A DNA stretch of 64,000 nucleotides from an uncultured Prevotellaceae bacterium (GTDB lineage: Bacteria > Bacteroidota > Bacteroidia > Bacteroidales > Bacteroidaceae): positions 18,463 through 82,462 of the forward strand of contig ONOG01000009.1 of NCBI GenBank assembly GCA_900319385.1. Direction: 5' to 3'. Positions 33,201 to 40,068 of the stretch are shown in pieces. The position numbers and the translations under genes were made by a program. The notes below the pieces were generated by a model, which was given only the letters and a program-made list of their open reading frames with translations, was not told where the DNA came from and made no database searches. Every line of letters starts with the position of its first letter. The stretch's first letter is position 1.

Positions 33201-33634
33201 TCAGCGAGGGTGTCCTGTTCCATCAGCTGCTCTCCATGCTGCGCACGTCCGACGACTTGCCCTCAGCCTTGCAGCGAATGGACTTCGAAGGCTATTTCAG
33301 CAACCTGCTCATCCGCCGGCAGGTGGAGCAGATGGCGCAGAAGGCACTGAGCCATCCCGAGGCATCCGCTTGGTTCGACCCGCATTGGCAGGTCATCAAC
33401 GAATCGACGATTCTCTACCGCGACGCCGACGGCATCGTGCAGCAGCGACGTCCCGACCGCGTCGTGACCGACGGTCAACGCACCATCGTCGTCGATTACA
33501 AGACTGGTCGCCCACATCCCCAGCATCAGGAACAGGTGGCTTTCTATGTCGATAAACTCCGCGAAATGGGCTATCCCGAGGTGTGTGGCTACGTTTGGTA
33601 CATCCGCCACGGCAACATCGTGCCCGTCGGATGA
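30296..33634 (+). CDS. addA: AddA/RecB-like UvrD-family helicase-nuclease
   Basis: A roughly 1112-residue subunit of a double-strand break processing enzyme. UvrD-type motifs are clear: Walker A YKASAGSGKTFRLAVEYIKL, Walker B region MIDEFQDTSALQW, GDVKQSIYRWRNGDW, and motif V SIHKSKGLEFGSVI with motif VI YVAFTRAKDNL. The C-terminal PD-(D/E)XK nuclease shows VVDYKTGRPHPQHQEQVAFY. The ATG at 30296 is chosen because the promoter lies over the ATG at 30260; ATGs at 30311 and 30326 are alternatives. A Lys/Ser/Val-rich segment (LKVKSEKSKVNSEKLKVK) within the 2A/2B region is encoded by an AAAAGTG array at 32182-32237. addB follows 129 bases downstream. Confidence 0.92.
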   Translation: MTNSGMASRPLMIYKASAGSGKTFRLAVEYIKLLIENPKSYGNILAVTFTNKATAEMKLRILSQLYGIGHDLRSSDGYLKAIQADERIGSLNLSDEELRRRAGVALSLMMHDYSRFRIETIDSFFQGIMRQLAHELRLTNNLRVDLNNGEVLEEAVKELFNSLADDKELLQSVLRLVEEKMDDGKNWNMTREVIEFGMNIFNEKFLTNKHQGRITTREDVEQFKIEIYRCKTATLQQLQQLGREFLAVCSREGIDASWLRGGRGNSGIYPFFEKTAAENGLPNISTSIRSFLESASAWPSPKHPEVEPVAEGVLLPLLRQVVDLRYRLNTIECTRTHIGQLMLINTIDAKVRQLNTEENRFLLADTAYILWRLIKGQDIPFIYEKAGVRFTHIMIDEFQDTSALQWRIFVPLLLNSMATSSRCLIVGDVKQSIYRWRNGDWEILNGIEHDELFGPLVESRAMKDNFRSSERVVRFNNEFFSNAALALQDLYRQNTGAATTLIADAYQDVEQHHRPENEGKGYVHVEFIDKPDEGEAPVDPMLQRIVENVRTLREHGVQPRDICILVRTRNEIPDICATFAEQMPDISIVSDEAFRLDSSPAVNFIILCLRLIDDPQNRFLLAMLVQQYELKVKSEKSKVNSEKLKVKMPDGCRAAAEDTDSLFLLDEVQLRQRLPEAFVQAEDSLPMVPLYELTEQIYDMFSLQEIAGQDSYLFSFFDQLMLYLADRPSDLERFLQYWDEKLSGVTIPIGEIEGIRILSIHKSKGLEFGSVIMPCDWRFVVRGHNPLMWCQPTTAPFNHIDLLPIDMNGQSRDSYFTEDYKEEKLKTYVDNLNLMYVAFTRAKDNLIILADRYSTPKDRSDKSDSSNEQANYVLDVSLPRLLMTDEGDGKSFSWGDVVPSKESLLTEPTKDGGLSAAADPPNVLTVHPKPEPTHFVTQHVEATFRQSNRATEFAQGDDDEEVNAQRRYVSEGVLFHQLLSMLRTSDDLPSALQRMDFEGYFSNLLIRRQVEQMAQKALSHPEASAWFDPHWQVINESTILYRDADGIVQQRRPDRVVTDGQRTIVVDYKTGRPHPQHQEQVAFYVDKLREMGYPEVCGYVWYIRHGNIVPVG
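32182..32237. repeat. AAAAGTG-type array inside addA
   Basis: About eight degenerate copies of a 7-bp AAAAGTG/AAAAGTT unit are translated in frame as alternating Lys/Val/Ser/Glu. Confidence 0.85.
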
Positions 33635-33654
33635 ATGTTTCCAAGGTTAATTAT

Positions 33655-33738
33655 ACTTTGAAGTTTGAAGTTTGAAATTTGAAGTTTGAAGTTTCACCAA
33701 ACAACTCGTCAACTTGTCAACTTGTTAACTCGTTAACT
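33655..33738. repeat. GAAGTTT and ACTCGTCA arrays between addA and addB
   Basis: Six copies of GAAGTTT-like units (33655-33697) are followed by about four copies of CAACTCGTCAACTTGT units (33703-33738). The second array uses the same unit as the one inside rimO. Confidence 0.85.
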
Positions 33739-33763
33739 TTACGATTTTAAGTACACAATTATA

Positions 33764-36730
33764 ATGCAGACATTCCTCCAAATCGTTGCAGGAGATATCT
33801 ACCGCCGCTTCGACGGCCATTTCGAACGCGTGACCATAGTGTTTCCGAACAAACGTGCCAGCCTGTTCTTCAACCAACACCTGGCCGACCTGTCCGACCG
33901 ACCGTTGTGGGCACCGCGCTACGTCACCATCAGCGAATTGTTTCAGTCGTTCTCGCAGCTCACCGTGGCCGACCCCATCCAGCTCGTCTGTATGCTCTTC
34001 CAAGCCTATCAGCAGACAACGGGCGGCCAGACAGACGAGACGCTCGACCAGTTCTGGTCGTGGGGCGAACTGATGCTGTCCGACTTTCAGGACATCGACA
34101 ACAACAGAGTCGATGCCAGCCAACTGTTCACCAACATCTCGGACCTCGACGACCTCACACGAATCGACTACCTGAGCGAGGAGCAAATTGAGGCTATCCA
34201 ACAGTTTTTCCCCAACTTCCACGAATCGACCGAACTGCAGGAGCGTTTCTTCAGCATCTGGAAACTCCTGCTACCCACCTACCAACGTTTTCGTGCCATG
34301 CTCCTCGAACAGGGCATTGCCTACGAAGGAATGATGAAGAGGGAAGTGATCGAGAGTCACTCCGTGTCGGCAGCCGCCTCTGGTTCGTCGGTGTTCTGTT
34401 TCGTCGGCTTCAACGTGCTGAACGAAACGGAACGCAGCCTGTTCCGACAGTTGCGACAGGAAGCCGAAACTCTCTTCTACTGGGACTACGACCAGCTGTA
34501 CGTCAACCCTAAAGCTCCCTCAACCACCCCCTTCGAAGCCGGCCGCTTCATCGAGCAGAACATCCGCGACTTCGGCAACGACCTGCCCGAACCCGATATC
34601 TACGACAACTTCACCCGTCCCAAGCAAATCCACTTCATCGCCTCGCCTACCGAAAATGCACAGACCCGCCACGCCGGCAGTCTGCTGCAAGAACTCAAAC
34701 GTGAAGCGGACGCTGCACTGGGCACTTCACATTCATCGCTTCACGCTCCAACCGACACCGCCGTCGTCCTCTGCAACGAAGCAATGCTCCAACCCATGCT
34801 CCACGCCATTCCACAGGGCACGGAGGTGAACATCACGATGGGTTTCCCACTGGCGGGCACCCCCATCAGCAGCCTGCTCCTCACCCTGCTCGACCTTCAG
34901 CTACACGGACTGGCGCAAAAGGGACGTTCAGCCGAGGCATCCGTCTGGCGCTACAGCTACGTTGCAGCCGTACTCAAACATCCCTACACCCTGCTGATGA
35001 CAGGCGAAGCAGGCACCACACTGCTCAGCCACCTGCGCACAGCTCATATCTTCTACCCCACCCATCAGCAACTGGCAGTCCACGACTACCTCCAGACCGT
35101 CTTCACACCCTGCCAGAACGTCGGCGAACTGCTCACGTGGCTGCTCAGCCTTGTCGAGCAGATTGGGCGTAACATGAAGGACGAGCCGCTCGGCACGGAA
35201 AGCGTGTTCGACGCCTACACCCTGCTCAGCCGTCTCCAGCGCATCCACGAACAAGGATTGCTCAACATCATGCCCATCACCCTTCAGCGGCTCATCCTGC
35301 AAATCATCAAAGCCAAGACAATTCCCTTCCATGGCGAACCGGCTGTCGGCCTGCAGGTGATGGGTATCCTCGAAACGCGCAACCTCGACTTCCGCAACGT
35401 GCTCATGCTCTCGGTCGGCGAAGGCAACCTGCCGCAGCAGACCAATCCCACGTCGTTCATTCCCTACAACCTGCGCGAAGCCTACGGCATGACCACCATC
35501 GAGCGAAAGACCAGCCTCGCAGCCTACTACTTCTACCGTCTGCTCCAACGCGCCGAAAACATCTGGCTCTACTACAACAATTCGACCGAAGGCACAGCCA
35601 AAGGCGAAATGTCGCGCTTCATGATGCAGCTGCTCACCGACCCGCGTTTCGCCCACATCCAACAACACCTCATCACAGCCGAATACACGCCACAGACCCC
35701 CATCAAGTATGAAGTCGCCAAAACACCGGAACTGCTGGAACGAATGCACACTCGCTTCTCCTCGCCCAGCATCCTCTCACCCTCGGCACTGAACTCCTAT
35801 CTCGACTGTCCCCTGCAGTTCTATCTTCACTACATCGGCCGTCTCTATTCAGACGACGAAATCACCGAGGAGGTAGGGAACGACCTCTTCGGCACCATCT
35901 TCCACTACTGCATGGAGCACATCTACAAGCACCGCCTCGGTCTCGGACGCGAAATCCTGACGCACGAACTGTACGCCATGGCCGAAGACACGGAGCAAAT
36001 CCGAAAGCTCGTCGATGAAGCCTTCAACGTTGAATTTTTCAAACGGCCCGACAGCGAGAAGCACCATCAGCCCAACTACAACGGCGAACAGATACTCAAC
36101 CGCGAAGTCCTCGTGCGCTACGTTGCCGACCAGCTCCGTTTCGACGCTCAACTTTGCCCCATGCAAGTGCTCGGCACGGAGCAGCACGTCGAACTGCCAC
36201 TGCAACAACCCCTCGATTCTTCTGTTCCTCAACCTGCCGACATCCTGCTGGGCGGCACCATCGACCGCATCGACCTCGTCACCCTCGACGGCCAGCGACA
36301 GCTGCGCATCGTCGACTACAAGACCAGTAACAAGGAACAGAACTCTAACGATGTCGCCGCACTGTTCGCAGAGGAAAGCAACAAGCGCTCGCACCACATC
36401 CTCCAGGCATTCTATTATGCCGACATCTACACCACCCTCCATCCCGACCACCCCGTGGCCCCCTCTCTGATGTATGTCAAGCTGGCCCGTAGCAAAGCCA
36501 CACCGAATTTGAAGGACAGCGTCGTCACGCTCGGTTCGAAGAAGAATAATAATCAAATCTTCGTCACCGACTTTGCCTCACAATGCAAGGAGGACTACCA
36601 CAATCTGCTCACGGACGTCATCCGGCAAATGTTCGATCCCGACATCCCATTTACGCAGGCTAAGGACGACAACCCCTGCCAATGGTGCGACTATGCACAG
36701 CTGTGCGGACGCATGAAAAGTGAAAAGTGA
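33764..36730 (+). CDS. addB: AddB-like exonuclease subunit, PD-(D/E)XK family with Fe-S cysteines
   Basis: A 988-residue partner of AddA. The N-terminal ~650 residues form an inactivated helicase-like region (RVTIVFPNKRASLFFNQHLA in place of a true Walker A). The C-terminal nuclease domain has SYLDCPLQFYLHYIGRLY, IVDYKTSNKEQNS and a terminal cysteine cluster PCQWCDYAQLCGR, which with the earlier Cys gives the four-Cys iron-sulfur staple typical of AddB. The gene ends in MKSEK, encoded by an AAAAGTG repeat that also supplies the stop codon. A short insert HSSLHA (34720-34750) carries GTGAAGC-type repeat sequence. AddAB resects DNA ends for RecA loading. Confidence 0.9.
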   Translation: MQTFLQIVAGDIYRRFDGHFERVTIVFPNKRASLFFNQHLADLSDRPLWAPRYVTISELFQSFSQLTVADPIQLVCMLFQAYQQTTGGQTDETLDQFWSWGELMLSDFQDIDNNRVDASQLFTNISDLDDLTRIDYLSEEQIEAIQQFFPNFHESTELQERFFSIWKLLLPTYQRFRAMLLEQGIAYEGMMKREVIESHSVSAAASGSSVFCFVGFNVLNETERSLFRQLRQEAETLFYWDYDQLYVNPKAPSTTPFEAGRFIEQNIRDFGNDLPEPDIYDNFTRPKQIHFIASPTENAQTRHAGSLLQELKREADAALGTSHSSLHAPTDTAVVLCNEAMLQPMLHAIPQGTEVNITMGFPLAGTPISSLLLTLLDLQLHGLAQKGRSAEASVWRYSYVAAVLKHPYTLLMTGEAGTTLLSHLRTAHIFYPTHQQLAVHDYLQTVFTPCQNVGELLTWLLSLVEQIGRNMKDEPLGTESVFDAYTLLSRLQRIHEQGLLNIMPITLQRLILQIIKAKTIPFHGEPAVGLQVMGILETRNLDFRNVLMLSVGEGNLPQQTNPTSFIPYNLREAYGMTTIERKTSLAAYYFYRLLQRAENIWLYYNNSTEGTAKGEMSRFMMQLLTDPRFAHIQQHLITAEYTPQTPIKYEVAKTPELLERMHTRFSSPSILSPSALNSYLDCPLQFYLHYIGRLYSDDEITEEVGNDLFGTIFHYCMEHIYKHRLGLGREILTHELYAMAEDTEQIRKLVDEAFNVEFFKRPDSEKHHQPNYNGEQILNREVLVRYVADQLRFDAQLCPMQVLGTEQHVELPLQQPLDSSVPQPADILLGGTIDRIDLVTLDGQRQLRIVDYKTSNKEQNSNDVAALFAEESNKRSHHILQAFYYADIYTTLHPDHPVAPSLMYVKLARSKATPNLKDSVVTLGSKKNNNQIFVTDFASQCKEDYHNLLTDVIRQMFDPDIPFTQAKDDNPCQWCDYAQLCGRMKSEK

Positions 36731-36742
36731 AAAGTGAAAAAT
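36716..36742. repeat. AAAAGTG array providing the addB C-terminus
   Basis: Three copies of AAAAGTG begin within the last codons and continue past the stop. Confidence 0.8.
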
Positions 36743-36799
36743 AGATCTGAAAACATAAAAAAATCAAACTTCGTGCACGCTTTTTCCACAAAAAGTGCG

Positions 36800-36808
36800 T
36801 ACCTTTGC
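36800..36808 (+). promoter_or_regulatory. -7 promoter box for corA
   Basis: TACCTTTGC is an exact consensus match. It implies a ~200-nt leader before corA at 37018, long for this genome. Confidence 0.7.
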
Positions 36809-36874
36809 ATCCGCTTTGAAGTTTGAAGCTTTAATTTTTAGTTTTTAACTTTTAATTCTTAATTTTTATATTCC

Positions 36875-36928
36875 ATGGACGACTATCCGGCGACAAGCCC
36901 TTTGGGCGATAAACAGACGGCGGCCTGA
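36875..36928 (+). CDS. Candidate 17-residue leader peptide upstream of corA
   Basis: Inside the corA leader an ATG preceded by a very A/T-rich stretch (the usual Bacteroidetes translation signal) opens an 18-codon frame reading MDDYPATSPLGDKQTAA, stop TGA. Its acidic and proline-bearing start resembles the enterobacterial MgtL peptide, whose Glu/Asp/Pro codons destabilise ribosomes at low magnesium and raise transporter expression. A hairpin GCCC-TTT-GGGC (36897-36907) lies within it, and its stop codon sits in the hairpin TGAG-GTT-CTCA (36926-36936). The similarity is one of composition and position, not homology. Confidence 0.45.
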   Translation: MDDYPATSPLGDKQTAA

Positions 36929-37017
36929 GGTTCTCACAGCGAAGAAGCCTTTGCCGCAAATTTTCATGTGACTATCCATCAGCAGTAAAGACTTCTAACA
37001 CAGAAAGAGAATCTACT
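36897..37017 (+). promoter_or_regulatory. Structured corA leader RNA
   Basis: After the leader ORF the transcript can form several small hairpins, and segments 36917-36924 (ACGGCGGC) and 36948-36957 (GCCTTTGCCG) are partly complementary, so alternative folds are possible depending on ribosome position. The 8-mer GACTATCC occurs twice (36880-36888 and 36970-36977). It does not match the M-box or other magnesium riboswitch cores that I know. Confidence 0.35.
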
Positions 37018-37944
37018 ATGCGTTCATACTGGAACACCAAGAATGGAATTGCGCCACTCGAGGAGTGGCAGCCTGGATGCTGGGTGCAGGTGACCTGCCC
37101 TGTTGAGGACGACATCCGTTTTCTCACCGACCAGCTCCACATGCCCGACTATTTTATTACCGACGTTGCCGATGCCGACGAGCGGGCCCGCTACGACATG
37201 GACGAAGGATGGCTCATGATCATCCTCCGCATACCACACCTCAAGAGCATCAGTTCACGAGCCCCCTACACCACCATCCCCCTCGGCGTTGTGCTCAAGG
37301 GCGACGTCATCGTCACCATCTGCGACCAGGAGGCCCGCATGATGATCGACTTCGTGAACCACCAGCAGCGGCGAGCCGAGGGCTTCTCGGATGCCGCCGA
37401 CCTCGTGTTCCGCCTCTTCCTCTCCGCCTCGGTCTGGTATCTGAAGTACCTCAAGCAAGTGAGTGGACTCATCGAGAAGGCAAAGCGAAACCTCAACGAG
37501 CATATCGACAACCAGGACCTCGTCAACCTCTCTCGCCTGCAAGACTCACTCACCTACTTCGCCACCTCCATCCGAGGCAACGAAAACCTGCTCTCCAAAC
37601 TGAAGTTCCGCCTGCCAGTCGATGAACTTGACGCCGAACTCATTGAGGACGTGAACATCGAGATGCAGCAGGCGCGAGAAACGACGAGCATCTACTCCAA
37701 CATTCTCGATTCGACGATGGACACCTACGCCAACGTCATCAACAACAACATGAACCGCGTGATGCGTCTGCTCACGTCGCTCAACATGATCATTATGTTC
37801 CCCACGCTCATCGCCTCGCTCTTCGGCATGAACCTCATCAACGGTATGGAAAATTGGCGCTGGGGTTTCGTCATCGCCATCGTGCTGAGTGTGCTGAGCA
37901 CCTTTGCAGCCTTGTGGTGGTTCCGCAGGAATAAGTGGCTATAG
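37018..37944 (+). CDS. corA: CorA-type magnesium/cobalt transporter
   Basis: A 308-residue inner-membrane divalent cation channel. A large cytoplasmic N-terminal domain with long helices (residues ~140-240) leads to two C-terminal membrane helices. The signature GMN motif is in LIASLFGMNLING, followed by the second helix (WGFVIAIVLSVLSTFAALWW) and a basic C-terminus (FRRNKWL). It imports Mg2+ and possibly Co2+. It is preceded by a long leader with a candidate regulatory peptide, which suggests control by magnesium. Confidence 0.95.
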   Translation: MRSYWNTKNGIAPLEEWQPGCWVQVTCPVEDDIRFLTDQLHMPDYFITDVADADERARYDMDEGWLMIILRIPHLKSISSRAPYTTIPLGVVLKGDVIVTICDQEARMMIDFVNHQQRRAEGFSDAADLVFRLFLSASVWYLKYLKQVSGLIEKAKRNLNEHIDNQDLVNLSRLQDSLTYFATSIRGNENLLSKLKFRLPVDELDAELIEDVNIEMQQARETTSIYSNILDSTMDTYANVINNNMNRVMRLLTSLNMIIMFPTLIASLFGMNLINGMENWRWGFVIAIVLSVLSTFAALWWFRRNKWL

Positions 37945-37951
37945 GTTATAG

Positions 37952-38053
37952 AATGAAAGATTTTACGACCTGCAGGGTCGTCGCGTGGACTCCCATGTCC
38001 TGCCTCCAGGCATCTATATCACCCGCAGCGGCCGAAAGTTGCTCATCCGCTAA
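37952..38053 (+). pseudogene. Orphan 3' end of a secreted-protein gene (C-terminal sorting-type tail)
   Basis: An open 33-codon stretch ending in TAA reads FYDLQGRRVDSHVLPPGIYI followed by TRSGRKLLIR. This is the tail found at the C-terminus of many secreted Prevotella/Bacteroides proteins (YDLQGRRV...GIYI...GRK). There is no upstream coding sequence: the frame is closed 8 bases after the corA stop. It is best explained as the remnant of a deleted secreted-protein gene, still followed by its own terminator at 38134-38168. Confidence 0.65.
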
Positions 38054-38133
38054 GACAGCCCTCTTCGTTTTCCACTCCTCAGGATGGAAATCGGGTGGAA
38101 AATCAGTGCCTAACAAATTGAAACACAACGAAG

Positions 38134-38168
38134 AATGGTGGAAACGACGTTTTCCACCATTTTTTTTG
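38134..38168 (+). terminator. Strong rho-independent terminator
   Basis: AATGGTGGAAA (38134-38144) pairs with TTTCCACCATT (38151-38161) and is followed by eight T residues. It ends corA and remnant-gene transcription just before the next promoter. Confidence 0.85.
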
Positions 38169-38188
38169 CACCTGCACCGAAAAGGCCG

Positions 38189-38197
38189 TAACTTTGC
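38189..38197 (+). promoter_or_regulatory. -7 promoter box for the TPR regulator gene
   Basis: TAACTTTGC is an exact consensus match 25 bases before the ATG at 38223. The T-run of the terminator overlaps the -33 area. Confidence 0.65.
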
Positions 38198-38222
38198 AGC
38201 AGAAATCAAAACTCACTGCCAC

Positions 38223-39872
38223 ATGAAGACCATCAGAACATGGTTCATCCTGCTCACAGCCGTCACCCTCGCTGCCTGCGAGAGCCGCCAGACGCGTCTG
38301 CTGGAGCAGGCCGAACGCCTCGCACTCGCCCACCCCGACAGTGCCGAACTGCTGATCAACCAGGTCGATACCGCCTCGCTCGACGAGGGGCAGACGGCCT
38401 TGCACACCCTCGTGCGTGCACTCATTCTCGAAGAACGCTGGCAACGCGCCACCCTCGATTCGCTCCCCTGCCTCATCGCCGACAGCGCCGTGTGGGAGTT
38501 TCGCCGCTCCACGACTTACGCTTCCTCCTACGACGAGTTCGTGAAGAGCCACGGCGCGTGGATGAACGATTCTCTTCTCATGCGCGCGTACCGATATTAT
38601 AATGAACAGAGTCTGGGCGGCACAGGCGACGACCCTGAAGCCCTGGGACGCTTCGGACGCATCTGCTACGCCCTACATCATCACTTCCAACACGACGATG
38701 CCGAGCTGCCTACCGACAAACTCTTCCATCTGGCCACGCATTGTCTCGACCGTGTCGGCGACCATGAGGCAGCTTGTCGTGCCTACCTCTGCTTCGGGCA
38801 GGATTTTCAGCACGCCCATCTCCACCAATACACCGAGCAGCACTGGTGTTTCCGTCGCGCCTTCGAACACCTTCGTCAGCGTCCCGACCAGCCTCAGTGG
38901 CTTCTTACGCTGCTCAACGACTACGGTCGTATCACCCTGCAAAAGTCGCCCTACGACCTGCGGAGCTTTCCAACGCTTGTCCGCGCCTGCCAGATGGCTG
39001 CCGAGGGGGTACGGAAAGGACATATTTCCGATGCTGACTATCAGGCCATTTTCCAGTGTCTCGACAGCATCTGGAGCCTGCCTTACGAGAAATTCAAGGT
39101 AGGGCCGCGTTATGAGGCATCTGCCCACGGTAGTCCGGGAAAGGGCGTCGTATATACCTGCAACGCAGGTGTTCCCATCGATATGTACGAAGAGGCCCGC
39201 CAGACGGCCATGTCGGGCGACTGGCAAGGTCACGACTTCGAGACGCAGGACTTCGAATGGGACTGGCAGCATACAGAGCAGCAACTCATCAGCGACACCA
39301 ACACCCACCTCTCCGCCGGCTACGTGATGAAGGCAGCACAGCTGCAGAGCCGCCTGCTCACGGCCCTCATCCTGATTCTCGTCCTCGCCGTCGCCGTGCT
39401 CACACTGGGGTTCTGGCTGTGGCGCAACCGCTGGCAGCAGCGTCGCGAGGCTGAAGAAACCCGCCACCGCCTCGAAGCCGAGCAACTGGCCACGCAGCTC
39501 CGGCAGAAGGACACGATGATTGCCACGCTGCGGGGCCACATCATCGACAAGAGCGAAATACTGGAGCGGCTGCAACCCACCGAGGGCCGGCGCACCGTGA
39601 TCAACGCCCGCAACTGGCGCGAAATCGAGATGACGCTCAACACGGCCGACGACGACTTTGTCAGCCGGCTGCGGGCTGCCCATCCCGAATTCTCGGAAGA
39701 GGACTTCCGACTGTGCATGCTGACCCGCCTGCGACTGTCGAACCAGGCCCTCGCAGCCATCTATCTCATCACCGTCAGTGCGGTGCAGCACCGCAAGCAG
39801 AAGCTCAAGCGCGAAGGCTTCGGCTGCACCGACTCCACGGTCACACTCGACCAAATCGTCCTGCAGTTCTGA
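38223..39872 (+). CDS. Membrane-anchored TPR sensor with C-terminal HTH-like domain
   Basis: A 549-residue protein with a signal/lipobox (LTAVTLAAC, Cys19). Residues 20-375 are helical and TPR-like, probably periplasmic. One membrane helix lies at ~378-400 (LLTALILILVLAVAVLTLGF). A charged coiled coil (405-445) leads to a C-terminal domain (465-549) with WREIEMTLNTADDDFVSRLR and FRLCMLTRLRLSNQALAAIY, which resembles the HTH-like end of Bacteroidetes TPR-TM regulators. It could sense envelope signals and act on DNA (inference). The ATG at 38223 gives the signal sequence; the frame is open further upstream but crosses the terminator and promoter. The downstream receptor gene is a plausible target. 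Confidence 0.75.
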   Translation: MKTIRTWFILLTAVTLAACESRQTRLLEQAERLALAHPDSAELLINQVDTASLDEGQTALHTLVRALILEERWQRATLDSLPCLIADSAVWEFRRSTTYASSYDEFVKSHGAWMNDSLLMRAYRYYNEQSLGGTGDDPEALGRFGRICYALHHHFQHDDAELPTDKLFHLATHCLDRVGDHEAACRAYLCFGQDFQHAHLHQYTEQHWCFRRAFEHLRQRPDQPQWLLTLLNDYGRITLQKSPYDLRSFPTLVRACQMAAEGVRKGHISDADYQAIFQCLDSIWSLPYEKFKVGPRYEASAHGSPGKGVVYTCNAGVPIDMYEEARQTAMSGDWQGHDFETQDFEWDWQHTEQQLISDTNTHLSAGYVMKAAQLQSRLLTALILILVLAVAVLTLGFWLWRNRWQQRREAEETRHRLEAEQLATQLRQKDTMIATLRGHIIDKSEILERLQPTEGRRTVINARNWREIEMTLNTADDDFVSRLRAAHPEFSEEDFRLCMLTRLRLSNQALAAIYLITVSAVQHRKQKLKREGFGCTDSTVTLDQIVLQF

Positions 39873-39944
39873 CTCAAAACTCACCCTCGGCGCAGAGGAA
39901 ACTCAAGCATTCTCCCAACTCAATTCACTTCAAGCGTAGAGTAA

Positions 39945-40034
39945 ACTCAAAATATCATTGATATTTTTAGAAATCTCATTGATATTTCTACAAATTCCAT
40001 TGATATTTTCAGAAATTTCAATGATATTTTGAGT
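39945..40034. repeat. Inverted-repeat element with 21-bp internal units, copy 2
   Basis: Perfect 17-bp terminal inverted repeats, ACTCAAAATATCATTGA (39945-39961) and TCAATGATATTTTGAGT (40018-40034), enclose 21-bp units of the form ATTGATATTTCTACAAATTCC. It lies between the TPR regulator and the receptor gene. Copy 1 is at 14869-14954. Confidence 0.85.
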
Positions 40035-40068
40035 TTCTTCCGCACACCAATTCTCTTTCTTTCACACC

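Noticed and set aside
36897..37017. M-box magnesium riboswitch upstream of corA
   Set aside because: The conserved M-box core sequences are not found; the leader ORF explains the region better.
37935..38222. 96-residue N-terminal extension of the TPR regulator
   Set aside because: It would include the orphan tail in another frame, the terminator and the promoter; the ATG at 38223 gives a proper signal sequence.
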